A stretch of 64,000 nucleotides of DNA from Gentiana macrophylla. Its lineage: Eukaryota > Streptophyta > Magnoliopsida > Gentianales > Gentianaceae. Where the stretch lies: NCBI GenBank assembly GCA_026214975.1, contig CM047806.1:54267947-54331946 (forward strand). Direction: 5' to 3'. The notes under the pieces are model-generated. The model saw nothing but the letters and a program-made list of their open reading frames with translations. It did not search any database and had not been told where the DNA came from. This document shows, one piece after another, positions 1 to 10,975 of this stretch. Both the position numbers and the translations under genes were made by a program. Within the stretch, counting starts at the first letter, position 1. Every line of letters begins with the position of its first letter.

Positions 1-525
1 ATCTTAGATTTATTTAATATAAGATATTAAATTAAATGAGATAAGTCAATCAAAGGTATTTTCCTTATTTTATTAGAAAAATGTTTTTTTCTCCTCAATA
101 TACACAGAAGCTATTCCTATTGGGAATAGGAATGAATGGGGGCGCACCACACCTCTATTTAAGATGAGGTTGGCTAGCTCTTTTGATCATCACAATTCCA
201 AGAGACTAATAGTTCTTGTGAAAATAAGAGATCTTCTTAGAGAGATTTTAAGAGAGAGAAAAAGTCGGCCTAACAACCGAGTTTTTCTGGTATCAATCCA
301 TGATGGGATTCCGGCGAGCTGTTCGTGTGGATCACCGGTAGAGGCCGAACACTTGGGCAGCTTCGTGCAGAAACTACAACCGTAGACAAAGCATCGATCC
401 AATTGGAACAACCAAGGTATTCTCTTGTCTACTTGTTTTATGCTTGTTGCTTAAACGAAGTCAATCTTGGGAAATAGGAAATAAATTTTTAAATTCCGCT
501 GCATTCCCGCGTAGATTTCCTAACA
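1..525 (+). mobile_element. Copia-type LTR, 3' part
   Basis: This is the downstream part of a long terminal repeat and ends in TAACA at 525. It is the reverse-complement relative of 58448-58960: both share the segment with a GGGGGCGC tract, the AAAAGTCGG tract, the CCGGCGAG/CCGCCGG region and the terminal GTAGATTT...TAACA. In the other copy this terminus is followed one base later by a TGGTATC primer site, which identifies it as a copia LTR end. Here it is followed directly by an interrupted gypsy reverse transcriptase at 526, so the copia element inserted into the gypsy element. The LTR start lies outside the window, so the target duplication cannot be checked. Confidence 0.7.
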
Positions 526-1350
526 CTACGCAATACACCAACAACATTCCAACAGTGCATGATGTCATTATTTGTGGACATGATGGAAGACTTTCTGGAG
601 ATATTTATGGATGATTTTTTGGTTTTTGGAGATAGCTATGATGCGTGCTTGGATAACTTGAGTAGAGTGCTGAGAAATTGTGAAGAGGCCAACCTTGTGT
701 TTATTGGGAAAATTGCCATCTTATGGTCACTAATGGAATTGTTTTAGGTCACAAGATTTCAAAGAAAGGAATGGAAGTGGACAAGGCTAAGATCGAAGTG
801 ACAGAGAAGTTACCACCTCCAACAAACATAAAGACACTGCAAGCCTTTCTTGGCCACACAGGATTTTATAGGAGGTTCATAAAGGATTTCTCTAAGGTTT
901 CTAGACCTTTGATGGAATTGCTTGCGAAGGATGTGCCTTTTGTATTTGGAGAAGAATATAAGGAGGCATTCAACACACTGAAGCAAATGTTGATAACTGC
1001 CCCAATTCTGGTAGCCTCAGATTGAACCAACCTTTTGATAAAATCTTTAAACTGATCTATTACACCAGTCATACCATCAACAGTGCCAGAGGAAATATGC
1101 AGCTACAGAGAATGAACCCTTGGATCTTATTTTAGCATTTGACAAGTGTAAATATTTTCTGATGGGATCTAAAGTCACAGTTTTCACTGATCATGCAGCT
1201 TTGAAGTATCTTCTGACCAAGAAAAACTCCAAGTCGAGATTGTTGAGATGGATTCTACTCTTACAAGAGTTTGATGTTGAGATTAAAGATAAGAAATGGT
1301 CTGAGAACCAGATGGCCGACCACCTGTCAAGATTAACATTGTTGGAATAA
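526..1350 (+). pseudogene. pol: Athila-type gypsy reverse transcriptase/RNase H fragment
   Basis: The fragment begins inside the reverse transcriptase palm, just after the copia LTR end. The reading starts with the TFQQC/FVDMMEDF block and reaches the catalytic FMDD at 604-615. A frameshift lies near 715-725. The next frame carries GHKISKKGMEVD and the connection block FLGHTGFYRRFIKDFS, up to a stop near 1023. RNase H then survives only from the YYTSHTIN part onward, with the DHAALKYL block near 1190. The early catalytic CDAS segment is missing and an in-frame TAA stands at 1348. It would copy element RNA into DNA if intact, but cannot be functional here. The family call is firm from motif order and from similarity to 14347-15430. 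Confidence 0.85.
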
Positions 1351-1497
1351 GAGCAACCTACTGAAATTCATGAATCTTTTCCAGATGAAAAACTTTTTGT
1401 TGTATCGGTAGACGGTAGTGGCTCCAGTTGAGTCTCAGCCCAGACACAATACATCAAGAGTAAAGAAGGTATACCTTTGCAAATGTTATGAATTATC

Positions 1498-2772
1498 TTG
1501 CGGGAGCCGAGAAGATACCTACCGCCAGAACTCATCAACATAGACAATAAGAAGTTCTTTAGGGACTTGAAGCATTATTATTGGGATGATCCCTACCTGT
1601 ATAAGATGTGTCCCGACAATATTCTGTGGAGATGTGTTCATGATGATGAGATTCCGAGCATACTGGGCTATTGCCATTCGAGAGAAGTTGGAGGCCATTA
1701 TGGTCCAAATAAGACAATAGCAAAGGTACTACAGTGTGGATTTTATTGGCCGACAATATTCAAATCTGCTTATAAGTTTACTAGAACCTGTCATTCCAGT
1801 CAAATGACTGGCAACATTTCTAAGAGGAACGAGATGCCACTGTATAGTATCCTTGAAGTGGAGCTATTTCATGTGTGTGGAATTGATTTTGTTGGACCTT
1901 TTACATCATCGAAATCTAATCGTTACATCGTGGTAGCAGTCGACTATGTTTCCAAATGGGTAGAGGCAGTGGCCTCACCTACAAATGGTGCTAGGGTTGT
2001 CCTGAGGTTTCTGAAGAAGAATATTTTGACGAGGTTTGGGGTACCAAGAGCCATTATTCGTGATGAAGGGAACCATTTCTGTAATAGGTTGTTTGAAAAG
2101 TTGATTATGAAGTATGGGGTGCGACATAAGATTGCAGCAGCATATCACCCCCAAACAAGTGGACAAGTGGAAGTCACGAATAGAGAGATCAAGAGGATTT
2201 TGGAGAAAACTATGAATCTCACGAGGAAGGACTTGTCTCTGAAATTAGATGACGCTATATGGGCATACAGAACTGCTTATAGGACCACCATTGGGATGTC
2301 ACCATATATGATAGTGTTTGGGAAAGCATGCCATTTTCCAGTTGAATTAAAGCATTGTGCCCTATGGGCTACTCGGTTCTTAAACATGGATGAAATTTTA
2401 GCCGAAGAAAAGAGATTACTAGAATTGAATCGATTGGAAGAGTTTAGACTACAAGCGTATGAAATTGTGAAGATTTATAAGGAAAGAACAAAATGCCAAA
2501 ACGACAAGAGGATTCTGAACAGCACCTTTCAAGTTGGAGATAAGGTGTTGGTGTACAATTTGTGTCTTCATCTTTTTCCTGGGAAGTTGAAATCCAGATG
2601 GTTTGGACCATATGTCGTCACAAAAGTCTTCAATTCGGGAGCATGTGAAGTAAATGATGAACACTTTGGGAGGATTTACACTGTGAACAGCCACAAGCTA
2701 AAGCATTACCTGGAGCGCAACTACGACGCCGAATTGAAGGTCTTTATGCTGGACGACCCGATTTACGAGTGA
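1498..2772 (+). CDS. pol: Athila-type gypsy integrase (C-terminal pol piece)
   Basis: This is a 424-codon open stretch in the same frame as the RNase H remnant upstream, from which it is separated by in-frame stops. It is a piece of a polyprotein with no start of its own; the first open codon is TTG. The zinc-finger region shows CHSREVGGHYG and then TCHSSQ, where the last metal-binding Cys of the usual CxxC is Ser. The catalytic core has Asp130 (GIDFVGPF), Asp189 (RDEGNHF) and Glu225 (SGQVE), with 35 residues between the last two, as in gypsy integrases. The C-terminal part has the Athila block LFPGKLKSRWFGP. It would join element DNA to the chromosome. The lost Cys and the broken upstream frame mark it as dead, although it is unusually open. 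Confidence 0.85.
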   Translation: MREPRRYLPPELINIDNKKFFRDLKHYYWDDPYLYKMCPDNILWRCVHDDEIPSILGYCHSREVGGHYGPNKTIAKVLQCGFYWPTIFKSAYKFTRTCHSSQMTGNISKRNEMPLYSILEVELFHVCGIDFVGPFTSSKSNRYIVVAVDYVSKWVEAVASPTNGARVVLRFLKKNILTRFGVPRAIIRDEGNHFCNRLFEKLIMKYGVRHKIAAAYHPQTSGQVEVTNREIKRILEKTMNLTRKDLSLKLDDAIWAYRTAYRTTIGMSPYMIVFGKACHFPVELKHCALWATRFLNMDEILAEEKRLLELNRLEEFRLQAYEIVKIYKERTKCQNDKRILNSTFQVGDKVLVYNLCLHLFPGKLKSRWFGPYVVTKVFNSGACEVNDEHFGRIYTVNSHKLKHYLERNYDAELKVFMLDDPIYE

Positions 2773-4176
2773 AGGAGCCCTATTAGTATAGTTGAGCTGG
2801 CGAGTATAAACTCAGAACTACTTCTGATAAATTCCTATTTATTTTGTTTTCGAATCATTGAGTCAATAAAATAGCATGACAATCGAGAATGTTTTTTTCA
2901 TCACATAGATCTTTTATCATCTAACTCGAGATCTATGTACTTTTTTCCTTAGCGATTCTCATGTGATCCTTTGTTACAGTTTCCATGCCTTGCATAGGTC
3001 AATAAAGAATAGAGTGTCTTAAACTATTTTTGCGTATTCTCTAGGTTTGCACAGGTACCGCCACCTTATTTTCTTATTTCTCTTCGCACATTACTCAAAG
3101 TTTTTGGGAGTGTTTGAAATGAAGGTGAACACTTGGAAGATGGATAACCTAGGAGTTGATTCACGCTACAGGATTTAGTACTTGACTCGGATGACCAATT
3201 CCAGAGCTAAGTACCTTTTCTATTTTTTTTTATTATTAGTCATTAGGGACAATGCCTATAATAAGTGGGGGATAGTAGTAGGCCTTAGCTTGAAATTGAA
3301 AATTTTAAAAGTGAAAAAGGCAATAATTTTGAAAATTTTGAAATTTTACACTATATTTAGCTTGCCTATTGAACGTCTCGAGTAAGGAATCGGTAGAAAA
3401 TGAGCCCAAAGATGGTTTGAACCTAGCTATTTCATATTCAATTTAGTATGGAACAATAAGCATGATTTAGATTGCATGAAGTAGTGACTTATTAACTGTT
3501 ATCTTACTATTGCATTCAATTATTTGAGCACGTAATCTACGTGAGAGGCGATTGAGATTAGATGTGAGTTGTTTTAACCAGGGATCGTTATTCTCTGTGT
3601 ATATACTTTAACTGATTGTTTGAGGACAAGGAAATCAACTTGAATTCCACAAAAAGGAAAAATGGGACAAAATGGGCTTTTGAGTGAGTGAGGAAAAAAT
3701 AAAAATCAGAGAGAAATCTGCCAAGAAAAATAAAAAGAAAAAATAAATGCAAAAAGCATAAAGGTAGTGAGGGAAGCAAGCTCGGAGCGTAAGACACACG
3801 ACCCTCGCACAAAATTCAAAACAAACGAGGACCTTTGAGTAGTACTCGGTCCCTAAGTCCGTCTAGCCTGAGTAAGGTTTCATGTTGAATAACTAAGTCT
3901 GAAGGCAAGAAGAACGAGTGTATGCATAGGTAAGTAGAGATTGTAAGGATAATATAACTTGATTATTTTCACAAATGCACTATCACAACGATTTATCACA
4001 CGACACATTGATGCATTGATAAGTAATGATTAATGGGGAGCTTATAGGATTGCTACTTGACATATGTTCTGCCTAAAATCTTTATTGAGCATGTTGTAGT
4101 TAGTGGGGATTGTTTTTGGAGGTAAATTTCTCCTTGATACTCTGCTCGAGGACGAGCAAAGGGCTAATGGGGTATT
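2773..4176 (+). other. Gypsy 3' non-coding region with two polypurine modules
   Basis: No reading frame is supported between the integrase stop and the LTR; short open stretches here show no family motif. Two purine tracts follow the pattern seen in the other elements of the window. The inner one is AAGTGGGGGATAG at 3263-3275, preceded by a weak CATT/AATG stem at 3241-3254. The outer one, at 4158-4172, is preceded by a GCTCG/CGAGC stem with loop AGGA at 4144-4157. The outer tract abuts the LTR start. Confidence 0.55.
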
Positions 4177-4618
4177 TGATGGCGGTTAAAATAGTATATC
4201 CTACGGCATCGACATTCTACCCATTATGAGCTAAAAATAGTTGTTTTGGCCTTTAAATGTGAACCATTTGTGTTGAATATGATATGTCAGGTTCACGGGA
4301 CTAGTATTTGGTATTTATCATTATTATTTCTGGAATTGGTATTATTTCGTGCTTTATTGGATTATTTTCAGGTTACGAAAGTTAGGCCAAGTTGAGGACA
4401 GATTATGAAGAGGGCTGATGAAAGGCGGCAGAAGAAAAGGTACGAAAATGACCTCGATATACCGGGAGCCGCCGCCGACATATCGAGCACCTAGAACCTT
4501 CTGAAACGAGTTTTCTTAGACGATGGACAGTTTTTATAGTGCACTAAGTTGGTTTTGGCACTATAAATAAGAGGCACCAGCCTTAGTTTTCAATGTACAA
4601 TTTTCACTCAAGACAAAT
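4177..4618 (+). repeat. 3' LTR of the gypsy element, first part
   Basis: The segment begins with TGATGGCGG just after the outer purine tract, which is where plus-strand priming defines the LTR start. It contains a TATA-like stretch (CACTATAAATAAG) near 4558-4570 and is cut at 4618 by the solo LTR. It resumes at 6180 after one copy of the CAAAT duplication. No partner LTR is in the window, so the start is inferred from the purine tract only. Confidence 0.5.
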
Positions 4619-6174
4619 TGTCACGGATTTTTATCAACACAAAATAAACAAGTAATAATCCGGTTAACCTCAAGTATAAGGATCGTAGTAATAGTGGTTA
4701 ATGCCGGGTCGATCTTACGGGGAACTAAACGATTGCTAACCCTAGTTTTTGTTTAACTAACTAACCTATGTCACGATTACTAAACTAAACAGCGAATGAA
4801 ACAAAACAAAACAGAAAATAAAACTAGACAGAGGATGTAATCCAAAGCTAGGAAGAATACGGGTTGCGAACCTTTAACTAAACTAATCTGAGATAAACTA
4901 ATTAAACAAATTCAAGTTTTAAGGGTTTAAATCAAGTGTGTAATGAACAAACGAGGATCGATCCACCTATCCAACAAGCATTGATTTCCTATCTCGATTA
5001 TATTGTGGTTTTTACCTAGGTTGTGACTCACCTTATCTAAACATGAACCCTAATTCCTTAGAAAGTTCATCTATTAATCTATTATCTTCCGATGTAAGAT
5101 TAACGCGTTTTCTAACCAAAGGTGCAAACTTTACGTTTATTATCTAGCAATTAAACCTATTAACTTCCGTTATGATAGATTCGAATTACTATTCTTATTC
5201 ATGATGATCTAGGGTTTATTAAGATTTCCATCAACAATAAACAATCACACATGCATATCTTCCAATGTAAAAGCAATTAAACGTAATAAACATGAATAAG
5301 AAACAACCTTTAAATAAAAACTCACAAGATACACCGAAGAAAACGAAATCAACAATCGTTGGATGGCTTCACAATACTCGTTTGATGAAGCTTTTAGCCT
5401 CTGAACATCCTCAGCAACTCAAATTTGCAGAAATAGTACATAAAAAGTAACTATTTTAATCTAGATCTAAAGTGCATAAAACCTGGAATAAAAGGAAGAA
5501 AAACGCAGCCTAAAGCCGCCCCTAGGTTTAGGGTTTTGAATAATGAGGGTATGGTCCCTTTTGTGTGGAGAAACAGCCGACTATATATAGATTTTTAAGT
5601 CGGTTTCAGCAAGTCGGCTACCGGACGCCCGTCTGGATAGGTGAACGCCCGTCCACTCTTCATATGAACTTCAAATCGGGCCGAGTCATGACCAGGCGCG
5701 CCGTCCATTCGGCGTCCATACCAAATACGTCCAAACTTCCCGAATCAACTTTCCATCCCTGGATGCTCGTCCCATTCACTGCACGCCCGTCCCACTGGAC
5801 GGGAGAGATTGCGACGCCTTGACCCAAATGTTCGAATCTTGATTTCTTTGATCTCTATCTCTTTTCATCTTGTCAATTCCTTCATTATCTCTTTTAATCA
5901 CCATATATTTCGACTCTTATCTCTTTTGATCATCATTTGAGCCTTGAAAAATGTATCTACATCATATAAAAACACCACAAAATGTAATATCGCCCAAATA
6001 ATCGTAAAAACATAATTAAAGCACATAAATCAACTTATTTTGCGATTAACTCTTTTGAAATATCATTTACTCAATATTTCCATTAAACACACGTTTCTTA
6101 TGCAATTTAGTACAAATACGGGGAAAAATATCATAGAATATAGCGTTATAAAGCGTATAAATTCACCCTTAACA
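4619..6174 (-). mobile_element. Solo LTR, gypsy family C, with target duplication
   Basis: The 1556-bp unit begins on the + strand with TGTCACGG and ends with CCTTAACA, the reverse complement of a TGTTAAGG...CCGTGACA LTR. It is flanked by CAAAT at 4614-4618 and 6175-6179. The same LTR, in opposite orientation, forms the right end of the 39-kb block (46460-47994), and most of its length can be followed by eye. A minus-strand TATA box lies at 5581-5590 beside GGACG palindromes (5620-5812). No internal region or second LTR is attached, so it is the product of LTR-LTR recombination. Confidence 0.88.
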
Positions 6175-7050
6175 CAAATTATGCAATAAAAGTTCTTTGT
6201 TCTTCATTTATTTTCTTTATGAGTTCTAGTCTCGGATCCGACGGATTCGCCTCTTAGGGAGAGATTTGAGGAAGATCTGCGCTCATATTCGAGGGTATGA
6301 TTTTCTGGCTTTCTCTAGATGTAGATCTGTCGTTGTTCTGGTGTGGTCAGTATGCTTTGATTGTTATTATTAGTTGTAATTATGTAGTAGTTAGTTTATT
6401 TTACCCTGTATATGTATAGATCTGAATCTTTGGTGAAGAAAACATGAAATAGAAGTTGCGTTCTTCAGATATGCGACGGTCTTTATCGCTAGATCTGAAT
6501 ACCTAGTAAATCCTTTTTCATGATAATCGGCACCAGCTACGTCTGATCGACAGATTTAATTTACATGTTTGTAGCTTGATCAACTATTTTCATATCATCG
6601 TAAATTAACATGAAGGACGATAAAATAAAGTGCTAGTTCGGACATAGTCTTGATCAATCCTTAGAAACGTTCTAGTCAATCCACAATAGCTGCTTAGGGA
6701 GGTCTTCGGTCTTGAGCCGGCTAGTCCTAATTCTTATTGCATGTGAATTAATACAACCAACGAAGGAGTTAATTGTACATAGGCACCTAATGTGCATAAT
6801 ATTAAGGATAAGCACCCGTAGTTGTTAAAGATCTAAAATTTACCAACGGGGATGATTGATGTATGATATGGGGGGAATGACTAATAACTCAAAATTATAC
6901 TAATACATTAGAAATTCTTGTGTGCTCTTGTTGAACTTGCATAATCTTGTGTGTTTATTGGCACCATTGTTTATGTTCTTGCACCATAGTTGGCCGTAGA
7001 CCATTTTTATGACATTCAATCTGAATTAAACGTATCTTACGAGTCTCCAT
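6175..7050 (+). repeat. 3' LTR of the gypsy element, second part (end uncertain)
   Basis: After the second CAAAT copy the interrupted gypsy LTR resumes. There is no coding signal. The segment reads like the R-U5 part of a long LTR, AT-rich with scattered GATCT motifs. It gives way to copia LTR sequence somewhere between about 6990 and 7130; I could not fix the junction because the matching copia copy diverges there. Confidence 0.4.
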
Positions 7051-7913
7051 GCAATTCGACCTTGACTCGCCAGTACTTTGCTACGATAGACCTAGTCCTA
7101 TTGCGAGTAGTCCGTGCCTACACCACGGCATGATCAACGGTCGTACGTCGAGTGTCAAGCATCAACGACCGTATCTTATAATCTGGATATCATGCTCTCT
7201 CGAAGTAACTCATTTACTCCCACTTTGCAAAGATTCCTGAGAGCCAGACATTCCTTATAAGAAGACCCTTTCGGATATTTACTCCTACTATTAGGATACG
7301 CGATTTCTAGGCGAGCAACATGAATCCTACGCATGCTTCAATATCACACCTAATCACTACCGCATGATCGCCCCATGTCTAGGGGAAACCTCAATAGTGT
7401 GGATGTATGACAATCCACACCGTGATGCCATGAATACTCCGGTTTTAGGATAATTACACAACCGCCACATAGTACGACACTTAATAAAGTAAGTGGGTTA
7501 GTCAACGTACGTATTCTCTAATACACGTACACGTACAGTCCAAGTGTCTTTACACTTTGATAGACGAGATCTACCCCTATCTTCATAAGATAGAAGACAT
7601 CTAATGCGTGCTAGTCTAATCGTACTATTAATGTCCTATTTAATAGCACATACGACTAGAGACATTTAAGTATCAAACCTTTTGAAGTGAGTCGAGATCT
7701 CATCAACCATAATCACTATTATGATTTCTCTTTCACATTTTGATACTAGAGATGTTATCATATATACAATATCATAATCTGTTCGTTAAATAACAAATAT
7801 ATAATAACAGAAAGACATTTATCATATGTACAAACATAAAAAAAATTAGTAGAAATGATCCGACCCGGTCGGATCCGGTCTAACCCGATTGGGTTTATGA
7901 CACTATTTCAACA
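7050..7913 (-). repeat. Copia 3' LTR, truncated
   Basis: The right boundary is exact: the minus-strand LTR starts TGTTGAAATAG at 7913, directly after a purine tract (reverse complement of 7914-7928). The stretch 7130-7455 closely matches 59650-59985 in the partner 5' LTR. That includes the CGGTCGTAC repeat, the CTCCCACTTTGCAAAG block and the ATGATCGCCCCATG block. The end carrying GTAGATTT...TAACA is missing, so the LTR is truncated against the gypsy LTR. The left limit given is approximate. Confidence 0.7.
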
Positions 7914-8886
7914 ATCTCTCACTTAGCCTAAAACCAATCACTTGTACACACAAGACCAAGTTGAGACACATGAATCTTATGCAATACTTGTAACCAACCC
8001 TAAGCCTGAATGGATCACTGTCCATGGGGACTCAGATTATCTTCATATCATGCTCCAAATGATCAAGTCAAAAGGAACCACCTCAACACACACATGATTC
8101 TCTAACGAGACCCTGGTCCTTGCTAAAGCAATGAATCCACTAATATATCAACTATACAGTAAAGGTGGAAGAACCATACAAGGTTCAGGAATGAACCTCT
8201 TCGATCCATGTACTGCTCCCGCTGCGCCTCTAACGCAATACTGTGTTACGGCCCAGTTGTAGAATCTTCAGTGAACTCTAGCTAAGAACATTTCCATCTC
8301 ACTGTATCACCTAATCAAAGTGACTACAAACCCAGACTGTAGCTCCCACTATCTTCATAAGAACCAGGATATACATCTATATATCTACGTTTATTTAATT
8401 ACAAGTTTCAATAAACTTATAACACATCCTTAACACTTTTAAGGATATTCTCGACATTTACCAGAATCTCTTTCATACTTACTCATGACTCTTCATTGAG
8501 TATGAACATATAGCACAACTCTTATGATGGATCCTACTACAGTAGCAAAAGGAACCTTCCATAAGTATCAACTTTCACTTTTCAGGACTGACATCCTGTC
8601 ATAGATAGATCCTGAAAATACTGACTAGCAGTATCTCTTGAGCGATCTATTCTAAACTCTTTAAGCATCTTATCTATGTATGTGAACTTTGATAATCAAG
8701 CTGTATCTAAATCTATCACTATAGATTCTTATTTCTTAAATAAGAACTGACATTCCAAGAGCTTTCGTAAAGACCTTGAACCACCAAACATTAATTGACT
8801 GTGACACGGGGTGTTGATTCAAAGAAGGATATTCTAGAACATCAAAGCCATTGGCCTAATGCTCTCTACACTATCATGTAGCCATG
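7914..8886 (-). pseudogene. pol: Copia reverse transcriptase/RNase H, 3' half, decayed
   Basis: Read on the minus strand, this continues the copia reverse transcriptase cut at 47995. The first codons complete the block ending YHG with YMI. Further on are GLYESSWN (family: IYGLKQASRSWN) and, near 8525-8557, KVPFATVVGSI (family: K-PYASAVGS). Between and after these are many stops and shifts. The RNase H part is barely recognisable. The region ends with a purine tract and then the 3' LTR. The break at 8886 carries the CCATG target duplication of the 39-kb block. The product would be the element's polymerase; none can be made. Confidence 0.65.
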
Positions 8887-9416
8887 TGTTAAGGGTGATT
8901 TTGTACGTTTTATAAGGATATATTATGTCAATTTTCCCCATATGTGTATGTTTCTCATAGAAATCGAGCTTTATATTGAAATATTGAGCAAATGAGTTTT
9001 AGAAGTATTAAAGTGCAAAATCGGGTTAATTATGTGATTTTATAGGATAAATATCTTTAGATGTAAGATGTTACATTTTGCATGTTTTTATCGTGATGTA
9101 GGTACGCTTGCATGAGGTGAAAGGAGCTTAAAAGATGTTCAAGTGATGATTTTCATGGAAGGGAAGAGATAGAGATGAAGTTGGAATGAAGATCAAGATG
9201 AATTTGGAAGAAAAAGAGCTGAACGCGCGTCCAAGTCCCGTCCAGGCTGGACTGGCGTCCAAAGAGAGTGGACTGGCGTCCAGGAGGAAAACGTTGAACA
9301 GAGAGTTTGGACGCTGAAGCAAACGGGCGTCCATCTGCGTTGAAAGAATGAATGAAAGCGTCGAGCTTGAGTGGACGGGCGTCCTTAAACCGACCTAGCA
9401 GCAGCCGCCTTACTTT

Positions 9417-9427
9417 TCTATAAATAG
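9417..9427 (+). promoter_or_regulatory. LTR TATA box
   Basis: TCTATAAATAG lies about 530 bp into the LTR, some 35-45 bp after the last GGACG palindrome. The same box occurs in the 3' LTR at 28120-28130 and, reversed, at 29726-29736. It is the expected core promoter for the element's genomic RNA. Confidence 0.6.
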
Positions 9428-9503
9428 CAGCGCAATTTCAACCCTAGAACACTCATTATTGACTCTTATTGATACATAATCATTAGAGAAAAACCCTAGG
9501 CGG

Positions 9504-9530
9504 CCCCAGCCCCCTTTTGGGAGGCTGGGG
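9504..9530 (+). other. GC-rich hairpin in the likely R region
   Basis: CCCCAGCC (9504-9511) pairs with GGCTGGGG (9523-9530). Inside it, CCC (9512-9514) pairs with GGG (9519-9521) across a TTTT loop, with one bulged A. It lies about 80 nt after the TATA box, so it should be near the start of the transcript. An identical copy is at 28207-28233. Confidence 0.5.
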
Positions 9531-10357
9531 TGGCGGATTAATTAGGTTTTTATTTTCGTTTTCTTTCCTTGGTCGATCTTGATGACGGCTTGAAGTCAGA
9601 ACTTGGAGCGACCATGGGAGATTTTCCAAAGCAGCGTTTTTATTCTTTCTTTGGATGATTTTGTGAGTGTTTTAATTAAAGTTTGTATCTTTCCTTTGTT
9701 TATTTGTTTATGCAGTCGATATCGGAAGATGTATTGATATTTGATGTTTACCGTATGATGGAAATCGGTGTAAACCTTAGATCACCATAGGAAAGATTAG
9801 ACTTTTAACCTTGACATAACGGAAGTTGATAGGTTAGATTTCTAGGTTGTTAGATCTAATAAATCTTGCACCTTGTTTTGAGAGCGTTAATCTCTATAGA
9901 TCGGAAGATGATGAGATTGATAGACGGATTACTTACGGAAGTAGGAATTCATACCTTTATTAGGTGAACCACAACTTTGATTGAATCATCATAAGATAAT
10001 CTGGGGAAGAATTAAGGGTTGCGGGATGGTGGATCATGTTTGTTCTATGTTGATTTGCTTCAGTCATTATCATGTTCGTTAGTTTTATTGTTTTCCTAGT
10101 TGTAGTTTTATTTATTTATTATCGCTTTTATCCTCCCTGGCTTTGGACAGACAATCCTCTGTCCAGTTTATTTTCCGTTTTAGTTTAGGTTTAGGAATAA
10201 TTGTATCAACCTTAGGAAAATTAATGAACTAGATACCCGATTCCTCAGACCGACTCCGGTATTAATCGCTATACTACGATCCATACACTTGGGGAATACC
10301 GGATTTATAAATTTTATTACTTGTTTGCTTTGTTAGATAAAATCCGTGACAAGTTTT

Positions 10358-10375
10358 TGGCGCCGTTGCCGGGGA
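10358..10375 (+). other. Primer binding site, tRNA-Asp type
   Basis: TGGCGCCGTTGCCGGGGA starts seven bases after the LTR end. From family knowledge this 18-mer is complementary to the 3' end of plant tRNA-Asp and is the usual Athila primer site. Confidence 0.9.
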
Positions 10376-10975
10376 ACCGGACGGTTGTCTAGTTTTTGTT
10401 TTTCGTTTTTCTGTTTGTTTTTATTTTTCTTGTTTTTATTTCGTTTTAAATTCTTGTTTTTAGTTGATAATCGTTTAGGTAATTAGTTAATTAGGCTTTT
10501 AGTTTAGGGTTTAAGGTTCTCTTGTGATTAGTTCTCCCCTCTTTGTCCTCTTTCTGTTTCTGTTTCTATTCTTTCGTTTCCCTTCTTTTCTGTTATTTTC
10601 TGCAAATTTCCTGTTTCTGTTCTAAATTTTCCCGCTACCAAACGGGCGTCTGGGATATCGGACGTCCGTCTGCTGGAAAATTTCCAATTCTGTTCTGTTT
10701 TCTTTTACTTAGACGAGCGTCCATAAAATTTGGACGTCCGTTCAAGAATTTTTCCTTTCAGACGAGCGTTTGGACCACCGAACGCCCGTCCAGTCCAAAA
10801 GTTGAGCAGACGCCCGTCCAAGCCTTTGGACGCCCGTCTGTTTTGTCTTTTCCTTCATAATCTTCTTTTCTTTCCTTCTCTTTTCCCTTTCTTTTCTTTA
10901 GGCTTTTAATTTTTAGTTTAGGATTTTCAATTTCTTAGTTTTTAGGCTTCATTTCACTTATTTTTGGTCCGGTTT
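10376..10975 (+). other. 5' leader with paired GGACG palindromes
   Basis: This is an untranslated leader between primer site and gag, T-rich overall. It holds four pairs of 12-bp imperfect palindromes of the form RGACGNNCGTYY between about 10637 and 10842. Within each pair the copies start 20 or 21 bp apart. An open stretch over the region exists only because these repeats lack stops, and it reads as repeated GRPS-like peptides. I do not call it a gene. Confidence 0.6.

Larger units (their letters stand above)
8887..10351 (+). repeat. 5' LTR of the Athila element, family A
   Basis: This 1465-bp LTR runs from TGTTAAGG to CCGTGACA and is followed by a primer site at 10358. Its first 1.1 kb matches 27589-28706 (the 3' LTR of the same element). 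Its reverse complement matches 28813-30262. The upstream part carries GGACG...CGTCC palindromes at about 9215-9385, followed by a TATA box at 9417 and a GC-rich hairpin at 9504-9530. There is no open frame of note. Confidence 0.85.

Noticed and set aside
4558..4613. Possible cellular promoter upstream of a gene
   Set aside because: The TATA-like stretch lies inside a gypsy LTR and no gene follows.
10543..10860. Open frame with repeated GRPS-like peptides (also 5565-5822 and 46720-47163)
   Set aside because: The peptides are translations of the GGACG...CGTCC palindromes, which lack stops. The frames sit in leaders or LTRs and share no sequence beyond the motif.
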